Assembly (NCBI GenBank): GCA_021778375.1
Contig: JAJYCM010000178.1
Coordinates: forward strand, 1 to 5,815
Length of the DNA stretch: 5,815 nt
Reading direction: 5' to 3'
Source: Bacteroidota bacterium
Lineage (GTDB): Bacteria > Bacteroidota > Ignavibacteria > Ignavibacteriales > Ignavibacteriaceae
Shown here piece by piece: positions 1 through 5,815 of the stretch (its first letter is position 1; the number at the start of each line of letters is the position of its first letter). Position numbers and translations under genes: made by a program. Under the pieces are notes generated by a model. That model made no database searches, had not been told where the DNA came from, and was given only the letters and a program-made list of their open reading frames with translations.

Positions 1-28
1 GCGAAAAGATTGTTTTACCTTGATTCAT
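1..28 (-). CDS. IS4-type (DUF4372) transposase, N-terminal 9 codons only
   Basis: A minus-strand ATG at 28-26 opens a frame reading MNQGKTIFS up to the window edge. This resembles the N-terminus I associate with IS4-family transposases carrying an N-terminal DUF4372 domain, which often begin MNQGK or MNKGK followed by an F-S/A-Q stretch and are common in Bacteroidota. A purine-rich TAAGG lies about 6 nt upstream of the ATG. Only nine residues are visible, so the call rests on a short match from memory. The AT-rich stretch 29-148 between this ATG and the IS5-type element would hold its upstream region and terminal repeat, but I could not recognise a repeat there. It could still be a chance ATG. 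Confidence 0.42.
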
Positions 29-148
29 TTTAAACCTTAATTTATTTGGCTTAAAATGGAAAAATATTATTGAATTACAAGTTGTTACAAAAATGATTTT
101 ATTTTCAAATCGATTTTAGAAAAAATGTCAGTAACATTAATAAATTAA

Positions 149-161
149 GGGCACTTCTAAA
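149..161 (+). repeat. Left terminal inverted repeat (IRL)
   Basis: The sequence gggcacttctaaa is the exact complement of 1007-1019 and also of 224-236. With A148 and T1020 included, the outer pair is 14 bp. Similarity to the right end stops just inside, at position 162. Confidence 0.85.
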
Positions 162-219
162 TACTATCTTTTATAAAAATTTAAGGAAAAGAATATGCAA
201 CGTTCGCAGAGAATATTGA

Positions 220-236
220 AGTTTTTAGAAGTGCCC
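220..236 (+). repeat. Internal extra copy of the right terminal repeat
   Basis: The 17 nt agtttttagaagtgccc are identical to 1003-1019, the genuine right end. Homology to the transposase begins immediately after position 236, so this is a precise junction between a miniature element and a truncated transposase gene. Confidence 0.8.
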
Positions 237-883
237 ATAAGTTTGAGAATATCTTAGAGCAAGAGGGATTACTGTTAAAAGAAGGCTCAATAATAGATGC
301 AACAATAGTAGAAGCGCCGAAACAAAGAAACAGCCGTCAAGACAATGACCAGATCAAACAGGGAGAAATACCTGAGGGGTGGGAAAGAAAGCCTAATATG
401 TTACGTCAAAAAGATACAGATGCAAGATGGCTGAAGAAGAACGGAGAGACCTATTATGGATATAAGAATCATGTAAAGATATGCCGAAAGAGCAAGTTGA
501 TAAGCGGATATAAAGTTACCGATGCAAGCGTCCACGATTCACAGGCAGTGGATGGTTTATTGGATAAAAGTGATAGCCACCATGAGCTATATGCAGACAG
601 TGCATATTCGGGAGAAGAGATAGCAACCCTGTTAAAAAAGGAAAAGATAAGAAACAGAATACATAAGAAAGGTTATAGCAACACTCCATTGACCGAGGCA
701 CAATGGGAAAAGAATCGGAAGAAGTCGAAGATCAGGGCGAGGATAGAACATGTGTTTGGCTACATGACCAACAGTATGAAGGGAATATACATACGAACAA
801 TAGGCAAGCTAAGGGCTGAAGGGGTTATAGGTTTGATGAACCTGACATATAATATGAACCGATATTTGCAGCTTGCAGGGTGA
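237..883 (+). pseudogene. IS5-family transposase, N-terminally truncated
   Basis: Cut-and-paste transposase of the DDE superfamily, IS5 group. The frame is conserved from about 239 (KFENILEQEGLLLKEGSIID) to the TGA at 881-883, roughly 215 codons, against about 310-330 for intact members, so about 100-115 N-terminal residues (the DUF772-type region) are gone. The catalytic acidic residues remain: Asp in IIDATIVEAP (296-298), Asp in ELYADSAYSG (596-598) and Glu in ARIEHVFGYM (746-748). The frame is open back to position 185 but contains no ATG before 398; starting there would lose the first catalytic Asp, so no active protein is expected. The missing part is replaced by the 88-bp miniature unit ending at 236. 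Family assignment is firm; the exact IS name is unknown to me. Confidence 0.88.
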
Positions 884-911
884 GGTGTGCCTAAGAGGTT
901 AAAACCCTCAA

Positions 912-930
912 AAGAGGTCGTTGACCCCTT
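912..930 (-). terminator. Hairpin in the IS tail, possible minus-strand terminator
   Basis: The arms aagaggtc (912-919) and gacccctt (923-930) pair at seven of eight positions around a 3-nt loop. Read on the minus strand, the stem is followed by TTTTGAGGGTTTT, so it could stop transcription entering the element from the minus-strand genes to the right. The mismatch and broken T-run make this weak. Confidence 0.25.
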
Positions 931-1002
931 AAAATAAAGGTATAAAACGATAATATTCTATGAAAAATAATGAGTTTACAAAATAAATCAAGTTTAATTG
1001 TT

Positions 1003-1020
1003 AGTTTTTAGAAGTGCCCT
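1003..1020 (+). repeat. Right terminal inverted repeat (IRR)
   Basis: The sequence ends ttttagaagtgccct and is the inverted complement of the left end over 14 bp (148-161 against 1007-1020). It lies about 120 bp after the transposase stop codon, so the element has a fairly long non-coding tail. Confidence 0.85.
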
Positions 1021-1047
1021 ATATTTAATTTTAAATTAATATTTGAC

Positions 1048-1142
1048 TTACAATTATTGAAAATTTTATCCTATATATTTAGCAAATCAATATTTTTTCA
1101 CGATAGCCGATTAGTCTTTTATGGATAAATTACAATTATTGA
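1048..1142. repeat. 13-bp direct repeat at the 3' end of the activator gene
   Basis: The 13-mer ttacaattattga occurs at 1048-1060 and again at 1130-1142, where it spans the last codons and stop of the minus-strand gene. Between the two copies I see no gene and no clear terminator. In sequence this AT-rich, chance is a reasonable explanation. Confidence 0.25.
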
Positions 1143-1795
1143 TATTTCAAATTTTTATACAAACAGTTCGAAGCATCGCATATATTACATGTACACCCGT
1201 TATATTTTACTGATTCTCCTATCCCGATAATCCCACTAACAGATTTTGTCGGCTGCATCAGGCATGAATCTGTTAACTCAATGCCGCAAAAATGTTCAGG
1301 CAGTAAACTAAAAAGTTTTTTCTGTTCGGCAACTTCCCAGCCACAATAGCCCGGACTAAAACGGTTTGTTATTTTTAAACCCAATGCTGCCATCTCTTTT
1401 TGGAGAGAATTTTGAATAAGATCCATAGCACTTTCAACTACTATCGAACCAAATAAGTCATATACATAACCTTTAAGCAAATCGCCATCCTTCATAAATT
1501 CTTTCGACTTATCTGTTATTCTTTTCCCCGCAGTACAAGCAAATATTGCTATGATATTTGATTTCCTTATTTGTTGGAAAATCACATTGTGAATATCAAA
1601 TTCAACATTATCAAGAAGAATACTGAAATTACTTTTATCCAGGTTAATAGATTCAGTTATGCTATATCCTCCTGCAATATTCCAAAGATCATTGCCGCTC
1701 TCAAATACTTCGTCAATTTCTTCATTTATCATCGCAGGAAGTGATTCTTCAGTATATCCCATTGTCTTTATCAAAGAATTTCTTTTAATATCCAA
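1136..1795 (-). CDS. Stand-alone MetH-activation-domain-like protein (corrinoid reactivation)
   Basis: The 219-residue protein resembles the C-terminal reactivation domain of B12-dependent methionine synthase, which binds S-adenosylmethionine and helps reductively remethylate a cobalamin that has oxidised to Co(II). Visible marks are RFSPGYCGW at about residues 145-153 (the RxxPGY signature), then QKKLFSLL, LTDSCLMQPTKSVSGIIG at about 174-191, and a C-terminal cysteine cluster (C201, C203, C206, C211). Such free-standing versions are known beside corrinoid methyltransferase genes, fitting its place directly after a corrinoid protein gene. The first codon here is a TTG with no ribosome binding site. 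The frame is open upstream to a TGA at 1831-1829 without an ATG, while an ATG with a good AGGA site lies at 1832 in another frame. A one-base loss in the T-run at 1817-1814 would join them and give 12 additional residues. The gene is either frameshifted, mis-sequenced, or starts weakly at TTG. Confidence 0.82.
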   Translation of the reverse strand: MDIKRNSLIKTMGYTEESLPAMINEEIDEVFESGNDLWNIAGGYSITESINLDKSNFSILLDNVEFDIHNVIFQQIRKSNIIAIFACTAGKRITDKSKEFMKDGDLLKGYVYDLFGSIVVESAMDLIQNSLQKEMAALGLKITNRFSPGYCGWEVAEQKKLFSLLPEHFCGIELTDSCLMQPTKSVSGIIGIGESVKYNGCTCNICDASNCLYKNLKYQ

Positions 1796-1838
1796 TTCGT
1801 TGTATTTAAATTGAAAATTTCTTGATGTTCATAATCTA

Positions 1839-1842
1839 TCCT
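1839..1842 (-). promoter_or_regulatory. Ribosome binding site for the ATG at 1832-1830
   Basis: AGGA sits six bases before an ATG on the minus strand and 9 bases or less after the corrinoid gene's stop. It is the best start signal in this gap. The ATG opens MNIKKFSI and then stops (1808-1806), whereas the adjacent frame carries the activator. The site therefore supports either an original activator start now frameshifted or, less likely, a short leader peptide. Confidence 0.5.
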
Positions 1843-1851
1843 ATAGGTGGA

Positions 1852-2520
1852 TTATGCCGCAACCTTCTTAAGGTATTCAACAGCACCTTGTGGATCTGGA
1901 GAATAAAAACTTGCACCGATTTTTTTACAAAAATCTTGTGATAATGGAGCACTCCCAACCAAAATTACTTTATCGGCATATTTACTCTTTATTTCTTTTA
2001 CCACTACTTCCATATTCGCCATCGTTGTTGTCAAAAGAGCCGATAATCCTACAACACAATCAGGATATTTATCTATTACCTCCATAAACTTTTCGGGCTT
2101 TACATCAACTCCAAGATCAATTACTTCCCAGCCGGCGCCTTCTATTGTCATTGAAACAATATTTTTACCAATATCATGTAAGTCGCCCATAACTGTCCCA
2201 ATCACAAATACACCGTTTCGTTTTATTTCTCCGGTAGCAAAGAATGGCTTTAGATGCTTCATAGCTGCAGTCATTGCCTTTGCAGAGATTAACATTTCAG
2301 GTACAAACGCTTTACCTTGAGAAAACTTCTCACCGATTTTTGACATACCGGGAATCAATGCTTGATTCAAAATGACTTGCGGATTTATACCTTCATCTAA
2401 AGCCAATTTACAGAGTTCGTCGGCACCGTCTTGACCCTTAAGCGAAGCTGGAAATGGAGACAATTTATTAATTTTCCCTGATTCTATACAATTCATTAAT
2501 CTTTCTAATGTGTCACACAT
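1852..2520 (-). CDS. Methyltransferase corrinoid protein (MtaC/MtbC/MttC-type)
   Basis: This 222-residue cytoplasmic protein would carry a methyl group on a corrinoid cofactor between a substrate-specific methyltransferase and an acceptor methyltransferase. Residues 1-95 look like the helical cap domain (B12-binding_2; LDEGINPQVILNQALIPGMS, then KFSQGKAFVPEMLISAKAM). Residues about 102-222 form the Rossmann-like B12-binding domain. GDLHDIGKN holds the DxHxxG motif, with His115 expected to ligate cobalt in the base-off state, followed by GLSALLTTTM (SxL motif, S160). The usual GG of the third motif is altered: it reads VGSAPLS (188-194), Gly to Ser. Length is normal for the family. The ATG at 2520 has only a weak GAAAG upstream. 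The activator gene follows after 19-56 nt depending on its start, which suggests cotranscription. The partner methyltransferase is not in the window, so the methyl donor is unknown. Confidence 0.9.
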   Translation of the reverse strand: MCDTLERLMNCIESGKINKLSPFPASLKGQDGADELCKLALDEGINPQVILNQALIPGMSKIGEKFSQGKAFVPEMLISAKAMTAAMKHLKPFFATGEIKRNGVFVIGTVMGDLHDIGKNIVSMTIEGAGWEVIDLGVDVKPEKFMEVIDKYPDCVVGLSALLTTTMANMEVVVKEIKSKYADKVILVGSAPLSQDFCKKIGASFYSPDPQGAVEYLKKVAA

Positions 2521-2563
2521 AAAATTATCTTTCGATTGTTTTAAATAGAATTGAATGTTTAAA

Positions 2564-2674
2564 TTATAATCCGTATTCAGACGAAATAAATTTTGAAGTT
2601 CCTATCTGGGCGATTGTTTCTTCAACAAATTGACTTTCATCTGTAGTTATTGATATATTTTCAAAATCTACTAA
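2564..2674 (-). pseudogene. Possible decayed C-terminal fragment between GH43 and the corrinoid gene
   Basis: In the 175-nt gap, a minus-strand frame without a start codon runs 36 codons from just after a TAA (2677-2675) to a TAA at 2566-2564. It reads LVDFENISITTDESQFVEET and ends GTSKFISSEYGL. The composition is protein-like (mixed acidic and hydrophobic residues, ending in a natural-looking tail), and it is in the same frame as the preceding GH43 gene but separated from it by two stops. It might be the tail of a lost gene, for example a former member of the methyl-transfer cluster, but I do not recognise a family. Chance remains quite possible at this length. Confidence 0.25.
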
Positions 2675-2695
2675 TTATTGCATCAAATTGTTAAA

Positions 2696-4207
2696 TTATT
2701 GTAATACAATGTTCGGCAATTTACCTTCTATAATCCCGATATCTATGTAAACTGGTTCATTATCTTTTATTATAAAGACTGAAAGTAAATTTTCACCTTT
2801 ATGTATATAAGCTTTTCTAACAGGTATAATTTTATAATTTGAAACAGATTCTTTTACTTTTGAAACTTCTTCTCCGTTTAAATATATTTGGGCATTCCCT
2901 CGGTTGTAAACAAGAAGTTTAAAGGAATCTAATATTGGCCTACGAACAAAAAAACTGCGGCGACACCATAAACTGTCCGTTTTAATGTAAGTCCCTATTA
3001 CCGCTCCGGGAGTATTTTGCGATTCATATCCGATTCCGCCACTTCCGATATCCCAGAACTTGTCGTCGAAATTCTCCGTATTCCAGAGGCTATCTGCTGG
3101 GTTAACCGTTGTAAAGCGCCATGGTTTGTATGGAAATATTTTTGACTGGGCGACATACCCGTTAGGAGAAATGTCTATCGGAACTATTCCCGGGCGCTGT
3201 GCCCAAGGTACCTTTGACCCACTTCCGAAAATTGTTGACCACCAATGCCCATTATTATCCTGGAAAAAATTATTATGGCCACCGTATGGCACTGCAATAT
3301 GTCTGTTTTTGAAAGTACCGTTTATGCTATCCGAGATGAGTACTTCGCAATCGTAACTTTCTGGAAGTTTTGCTTCCGCATAATTTTTAGGATTGACCGT
3401 TGCAATATCTAAAATATATTTCCCATTTATTTTATACATTGAAGATCCTTCGCTCCAAGTTTTTTGTTCAAAGTTAAATTCACGAGGCTTTTCAGCAAGG
3501 TCACTTAAATCGTATTTAAGACGTGCATATTTATCCCCAGCCCATAAGAGATAAACGGTACCGTCGTCATCCTGGAAAAGAGAAGGATCTATCATGTCCG
3601 CAATTGGCCCATCTTTTTTAACATCCACATACGGTCCCTCTACTTTCCCAGAGGTACTTTTTAGAATACCAATGCCTGTATAATTCATCGAATAACAGAT
3701 CCAATAAGTTCCCTTCAAATAGTGCAATTCGGGCGCCCAAACTGCTCGTACAGGCTTAGAATTTTTGCCGAAGAAAGGGGAGACTTGAAATTTCTTTGAC
3801 CAAGTGGCATCTTTGTCGAAACTCCAAACAAGACCGAGAGGCTTCCAGCTTATCAAATCAACTGATTCCCAGATATTGATTCCATCGTTCTCTTCCCATA
3901 CATCTGCGCCACCAGAAGTTCCTATTAAATAAAATTTATAGTCAGGTCCTTTGCAAATAAAAGCATCGCGCATAAAATTGTTCATCAACATACGGGCAGA
4001 TATTCCTAGGGGTGTGCTTACTTCACGAGCCGTTGGAATATGCAATCGCTGAGATGTATCTTGAAATGCAGGCCATAAAATTGAAATTGTTTTTGCATAT
4101 TCTGCATTATAGGCTCTTGCAGAAATATTGGAATCATTTTCAGATTGAGCATTCAAGATAGAAACAAAAGATATTACTATTAGACAAATGCTTGCTATTG
4201 TTTTCAT
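2696..4207 (-). CDS. Secreted GH43-family glycoside hydrolase with C-terminal galactose-binding-like domain
   Basis: The protein has 503 residues. Residues 1-20 are a signal peptide (hydrophobic SICLIVISFVSIL, then NA before QS), so it acts in the periplasm or outside. Residues about 75-350 form a five-bladed beta-propeller of GH43 type. MRDAFI contains the likely catalytic base Asp81, WAPELHYLKGTYWICY is the typical second-blade signature, MIDPSLFQDDDG contains Asp207 (pKa modulator), SEGSSMYKINGKYIL contains Glu253 (general acid), and GGHNNFFQDNNGHWW carries the conserved late His311. All three catalytic residues appear present. Residues about 365-495 (ADSLWNTENFDDKFW, then RRSFFV, then NAQIYLNGEEV) match the jelly-roll sugar-binding module seen in GH2-like enzymes. 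Arabinofuranosidase, xylosidase or galactan-directed activity cannot be told apart here. It starts 24 nt after the GH42 stop, with no clear Shine-Dalgarno, and is probably cotranscribed with GH42. Confidence 0.85.
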   Translation of the reverse strand: MKTIASICLIVISFVSILNAQSENDSNISARAYNAEYAKTISILWPAFQDTSQRLHIPTAREVSTPLGISARMLMNNFMRDAFICKGPDYKFYLIGTSGGADVWEENDGINIWESVDLISWKPLGLVWSFDKDATWSKKFQVSPFFGKNSKPVRAVWAPELHYLKGTYWICYSMNYTGIGILKSTSGKVEGPYVDVKKDGPIADMIDPSLFQDDDGTVYLLWAGDKYARLKYDLSDLAEKPREFNFEQKTWSEGSSMYKINGKYILDIATVNPKNYAEAKLPESYDCEVLISDSINGTFKNRHIAVPYGGHNNFFQDNNGHWWSTIFGSGSKVPWAQRPGIVPIDISPNGYVAQSKIFPYKPWRFTTVNPADSLWNTENFDDKFWDIGSGGIGYESQNTPGAVIGTYIKTDSLWCRRSFFVRRPILDSFKLLVYNRGNAQIYLNGEEVSKVKESVSNYKIIPVRKAYIHKGENLLSVFIIKDNEPVYIDIGIIEGKLPNIVLQ

Positions 4208-4231
4208 AAGTATTAAGAAATGTTATTACTA

Positions 4232-5815
4232 TTAATTGATTTTTTTCCCATACAATGGATAAATCCTGACTCCATAACTTTGCAAGATATGAGTAACTCC
4301 TTTATAAATATATTTTGACTTTCCTTGATTTGTATTTATCGCAATTATTCCGGCCGGTTTATTTTGATTATCAACTCTTTCGATAACAAAAACGCCCGGT
4401 TTAACGGAATAATCATTATTATGTGTTATTTTCTTAACAAAATTAATCATCCATGAATCGTCAGGTTTAGTACCCATAACAAATACACGCCCTTTCCCGA
4501 TTTTACATTCAACGATTGCCGGCATTCCGTCCAAGGCACCGTTTTCATATTTAGCAATTACTCTTTGATTGTTTTTAACCTTATAAGCATCGCACCAATA
4601 ACTGCATTTTGCGGTACCATTTCCTGTAACAATTCGAGTTTCATTAGACGGAGGTAATCTGTGCCGAACATGTATTCCCAGCCAATTTTCTAGGTCAGTT
4701 CCATAGCAGGCATTTTTATGTGCCGTTGCTTCTAAAGTTCTGCAAGCAGAAAGCGGTCCGAGAACCCACGTTCCGCCATTTTCAACAAAGTTTTCTATTT
4801 TTTTAAGTTGTCCTTTTTCAAAGGCAGGCATGTAAGGAGAGAAAAGAGTTTTGTAATTATTTAGATCTGCATTTCCCATTATAACATCTCTGTTTAATCC
4901 AGCGTCAACCAACATATTATAATAAGAAGTTATGGCTGCATCATACTGGAATCCTTCTGCTATCGGTGTCGCTTCAAATATCCACTGCATCGGTATTTCA
5001 TAATATAGAGCGGCAGTTGCCTGCTTAGGTTTAGTGCTTCTCAACCAATCACCGTAATGATTTAATTCTTTTGCTACCTCTTGGATCTCCGGAGTATTTA
5101 CACTTTCATCACCCCATGGATAAAGTAACCCGCTATGCTCTAACTCTTGTCCGGCCCAATGCTGGCGCCACAACCAAAAGCTGACCAAGTTGCTGCCCAG
5201 TGCATAATTTAACCACATTTTTGTTCTTAAGGATCCTTTGTAATCTGCAAAGTCGTTAATGTTCGATACCGAAGTTCCACCGCTAACACTAACATCTGTT
5301 TCAGCCAGCCAGAAAGGTTTTCCCAAGCCCCGCATCCAATCTGCTTGGAAAGCATAGCGATATAATTCTTTAGGACCTGCATATGAATCGTAGCAGACAA
5401 CATCCAAATTCTTAAATAATTTTTCATAATCAATTTCTTGAAATATAGGATTGTGGCCGTTAGTAGTGATCGGAACACTCGTATATTTCCTTAAAGTCTT
5501 TACCTGCTCATCACAAAACGATATATAACTATCACTCATAAATCGTCTATATGCCAAAAAAAGTGAAGGATGTTGACCGGCTCCAGCTCTATATGGATCC
5601 GGCAGGGGAATTTGATCGAATGTTTGATATTTCTGACTCCACAATTCCGTACACCATAAGTTATTTAAATTCTCAATTGTGGCGTATCGTTTTTTAAGCC
5701 ATTTATGAAAAGCAATTAAAGAATTATTGGAATAGTCATCTCCCCAAAATTCGTTATCAATCTGCCATGCAATTAGTCCCGGATGTCTGCCGAACTTTTG
5801 TCCCAGCTTTTCGAC
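4232..5815 (-). CDS. GH42 beta-galactosidase, 5' end outside window
   Basis: The frame is open from the right edge to the TAA at 4234-4232, giving 527 visible residues; a typical GH42 enzyme has about 650-700, so about 120-160 N-terminal residues lie beyond the window. The TTG at 5644-5642 is internal and not the start: homology continues upstream as FGRHPGLIAWQIDNEFWG, which holds the acid/base Glu (codon 5752-5750). The nucleophile Glu lies in KPFWLAETDVS (codon 5302-5300). These form the TIM-barrel part, to about residue 265 of the visible protein. The trimerisation domain follows (from about TKPKQATAALYYE through FSPYMPAF and VENGGTWVLGP to the region near MGTKPDDSW), then a small C-terminal beta domain (GVFVIERVD to the end). 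It hydrolyses terminal beta-galactosides in family members. A signal peptide cannot be judged. The GH43 gene follows closely. Confidence 0.92.
   Translation of the reverse strand, partial: VEKLGQKFGRHPGLIAWQIDNEFWGDDYSNNSLIAFHKWLKKRYATIENLNNLWCTELWSQKYQTFDQIPLPDPYRAGAGQHPSLFLAYRRFMSDSYISFCDEQVKTLRKYTSVPITTNGHNPIFQEIDYEKLFKNLDVVCYDSYAGPKELYRYAFQADWMRGLGKPFWLAETDVSVSGGTSVSNINDFADYKGSLRTKMWLNYALGSNLVSFWLWRQHWAGQELEHSGLLYPWGDESVNTPEIQEVAKELNHYGDWLRSTKPKQATAALYYEIPMQWIFEATPIAEGFQYDAAITSYYNMLVDAGLNRDVIMGNADLNNYKTLFSPYMPAFEKGQLKKIENFVENGGTWVLGPLSACRTLEATAHKNACYGTDLENWLGIHVRHRLPPSNETRIVTGNGTAKCSYWCDAYKVKNNQRVIAKYENGALDGMPAIVECKIGKGRVFVMGTKPDDSWMINFVKKITHNNDYSVKPGVFVIERVDNQNKPAGIIAINTNQGKSKYIYKGVTHILQSYGVRIYPLYGKKIN

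Larger units (their letters stand above)
149..236. repeat. 88-bp miniature IS5-type derivative (MITE-like)
   Basis: This unit starts with the left terminal repeat (149-161) and ends with its exact 13-bp inverted complement (224-236). Its last 17 nt (220-236) equal the last 17 nt of the element's right end (1003-1019). Its left part keeps what looks like the native transposase start: AAGGA at 183-187, seven bases, then ATG at 195-197 reading MQRSQRILK before running into the right-end sequence. That is the structure of an internally deleted IS copy (about 70 bp of left end plus about 17 bp of right end). The flanking 4-mers are TTAA on the left and ATAA on the right, which is not a clean duplication. 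Confidence 0.65.
149..1019 (+). mobile_element. Damaged IS5-family insertion sequence bounded by 13-14 bp inverted repeats
   Basis: The outer ends are perfect inverted repeats, gggcacttctaaa at 149-161 and its complement at 1007-1019, extendable to 14 bp with the flanking A148 and T1020. Between them lies an IS5-family transposase reading frame that has lost its N-terminal third. An additional internal copy of the right end occurs at 220-236. The element is therefore a composite, an 88-bp miniature unit at 149-236 fused directly to the 3' three quarters of a full-size copy, rather than one simple insertion. No convincing target duplication is seen: the flanks are TTAA on the left and TATA on the right. 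The element is probably immobile by itself, but its outer ends could be recognised by a related transposase elsewhere in the genome. Confidence 0.85.

Noticed and set aside
516..701. Minus-strand 61-codon frame opposite the transposase
   Set aside because: It lies inside the well-conserved transposase frame and has no recognisable domain; a shadow of that gene.
145..1023. Target-site duplication of the IS5-type element
   Set aside because: Flanking 4-mers TTAA and TATA do not match, and the flanks of the 88-bp unit (TTAA, ATAA) match only partly, so no duplication is claimed.
1890..2087. Plus-strand 65-codon frame opposite the corrinoid protein
   Set aside because: It overlaps the B12-binding domain on the other strand, with no independent signal.
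2521..2695. Cobalamin riboswitch or promoter ahead of the corrinoid gene
   Set aside because: No B12-box-like conserved segment is visible and the gap is too short for a full riboswitch. An exact TATAAT on the minus strand (2568-2563) lacks a matching -35 and is expected by chance in AT-rich DNA. No clear Bacteroidota-type TTTG / TAnnTTTG pair with correct spacing was found.
3060..3356. Plus-strand 98-codon frame opposite the GH43 gene
   Set aside because: It is antisense to conserved GH43 coding sequence and has no family resemblance.
5227..5478. Minus-strand 83-codon frame inside the GH42 gene
   Set aside because: It is an alternative frame of the GH42 catalytic domain, with arbitrary composition.
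1..5815. CRISPR array, tRNA or rRNA genes
   Set aside because: No regularly spaced repeats and no tRNA- or rRNA-like segments were recognised on either strand.

Overview
The window is AT-rich bacterial DNA. It has a mobile-element end (about 1-1020) and a run of four genes on the minus strand (1136 to the right edge). Several signs suggest an anaerobic glycan degrader, most likely Bacteroidota: the secretory signal ending in NAQS, the pairing of GH42 and GH43 enzymes, the insertion sequence (IS) types, and mostly weak ribosome binding sites. A Lentisphaerota or Kiritimatiellota-type genome, also rich in glycoside hydrolases and corrinoid methyltransferases, cannot be excluded from sequence reading alone.

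Left region. Positions 1-28 appear to hold the first nine codons of an IS4-type transposase running off the left edge. Positions 149-1019 are a damaged IS5-family element. Its transposase keeps the DDE catalytic residues but has lost roughly its first third. Where that part should be lies an 88-bp unit (149-236) with its own pair of terminal inverted repeats, the second identical over 17 nt to the genuine right end of the element. This is a miniature, internally deleted copy abutting a truncated full-size copy.

Right region, in transcription order (right to left). First is a GH42 beta-galactosidase whose 5' end lies outside the window; both catalytic glutamates are visible. It is followed after 24 nt by a secreted GH43-family hydrolase with a C-terminal galactose-binding-like domain. 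Then come 175 nt containing what looks like the tail of a decayed reading frame. Next is a stand-alone corrinoid protein of the methyltransferase (MtaC/MtbC/MttC) type, and finally a stand-alone protein resembling the reactivation domain of B12-dependent methionine synthase (MetH).

The two hydrolases probably release and trim galactose- or arabinose-containing oligosaccharides. The corrinoid protein and activator form the carrier and repair parts of a methyl-transfer system whose substrate methyltransferase is not in the window. Whether the two halves are one functional unit, for example glycan breakdown coupled to use of methylated compounds, is inference. The activator gene shows a probable one-base frameshift at its start: an ATG with a good ribosome binding site enters a frame that stops after eight codons, while the homologous frame has only a TTG.
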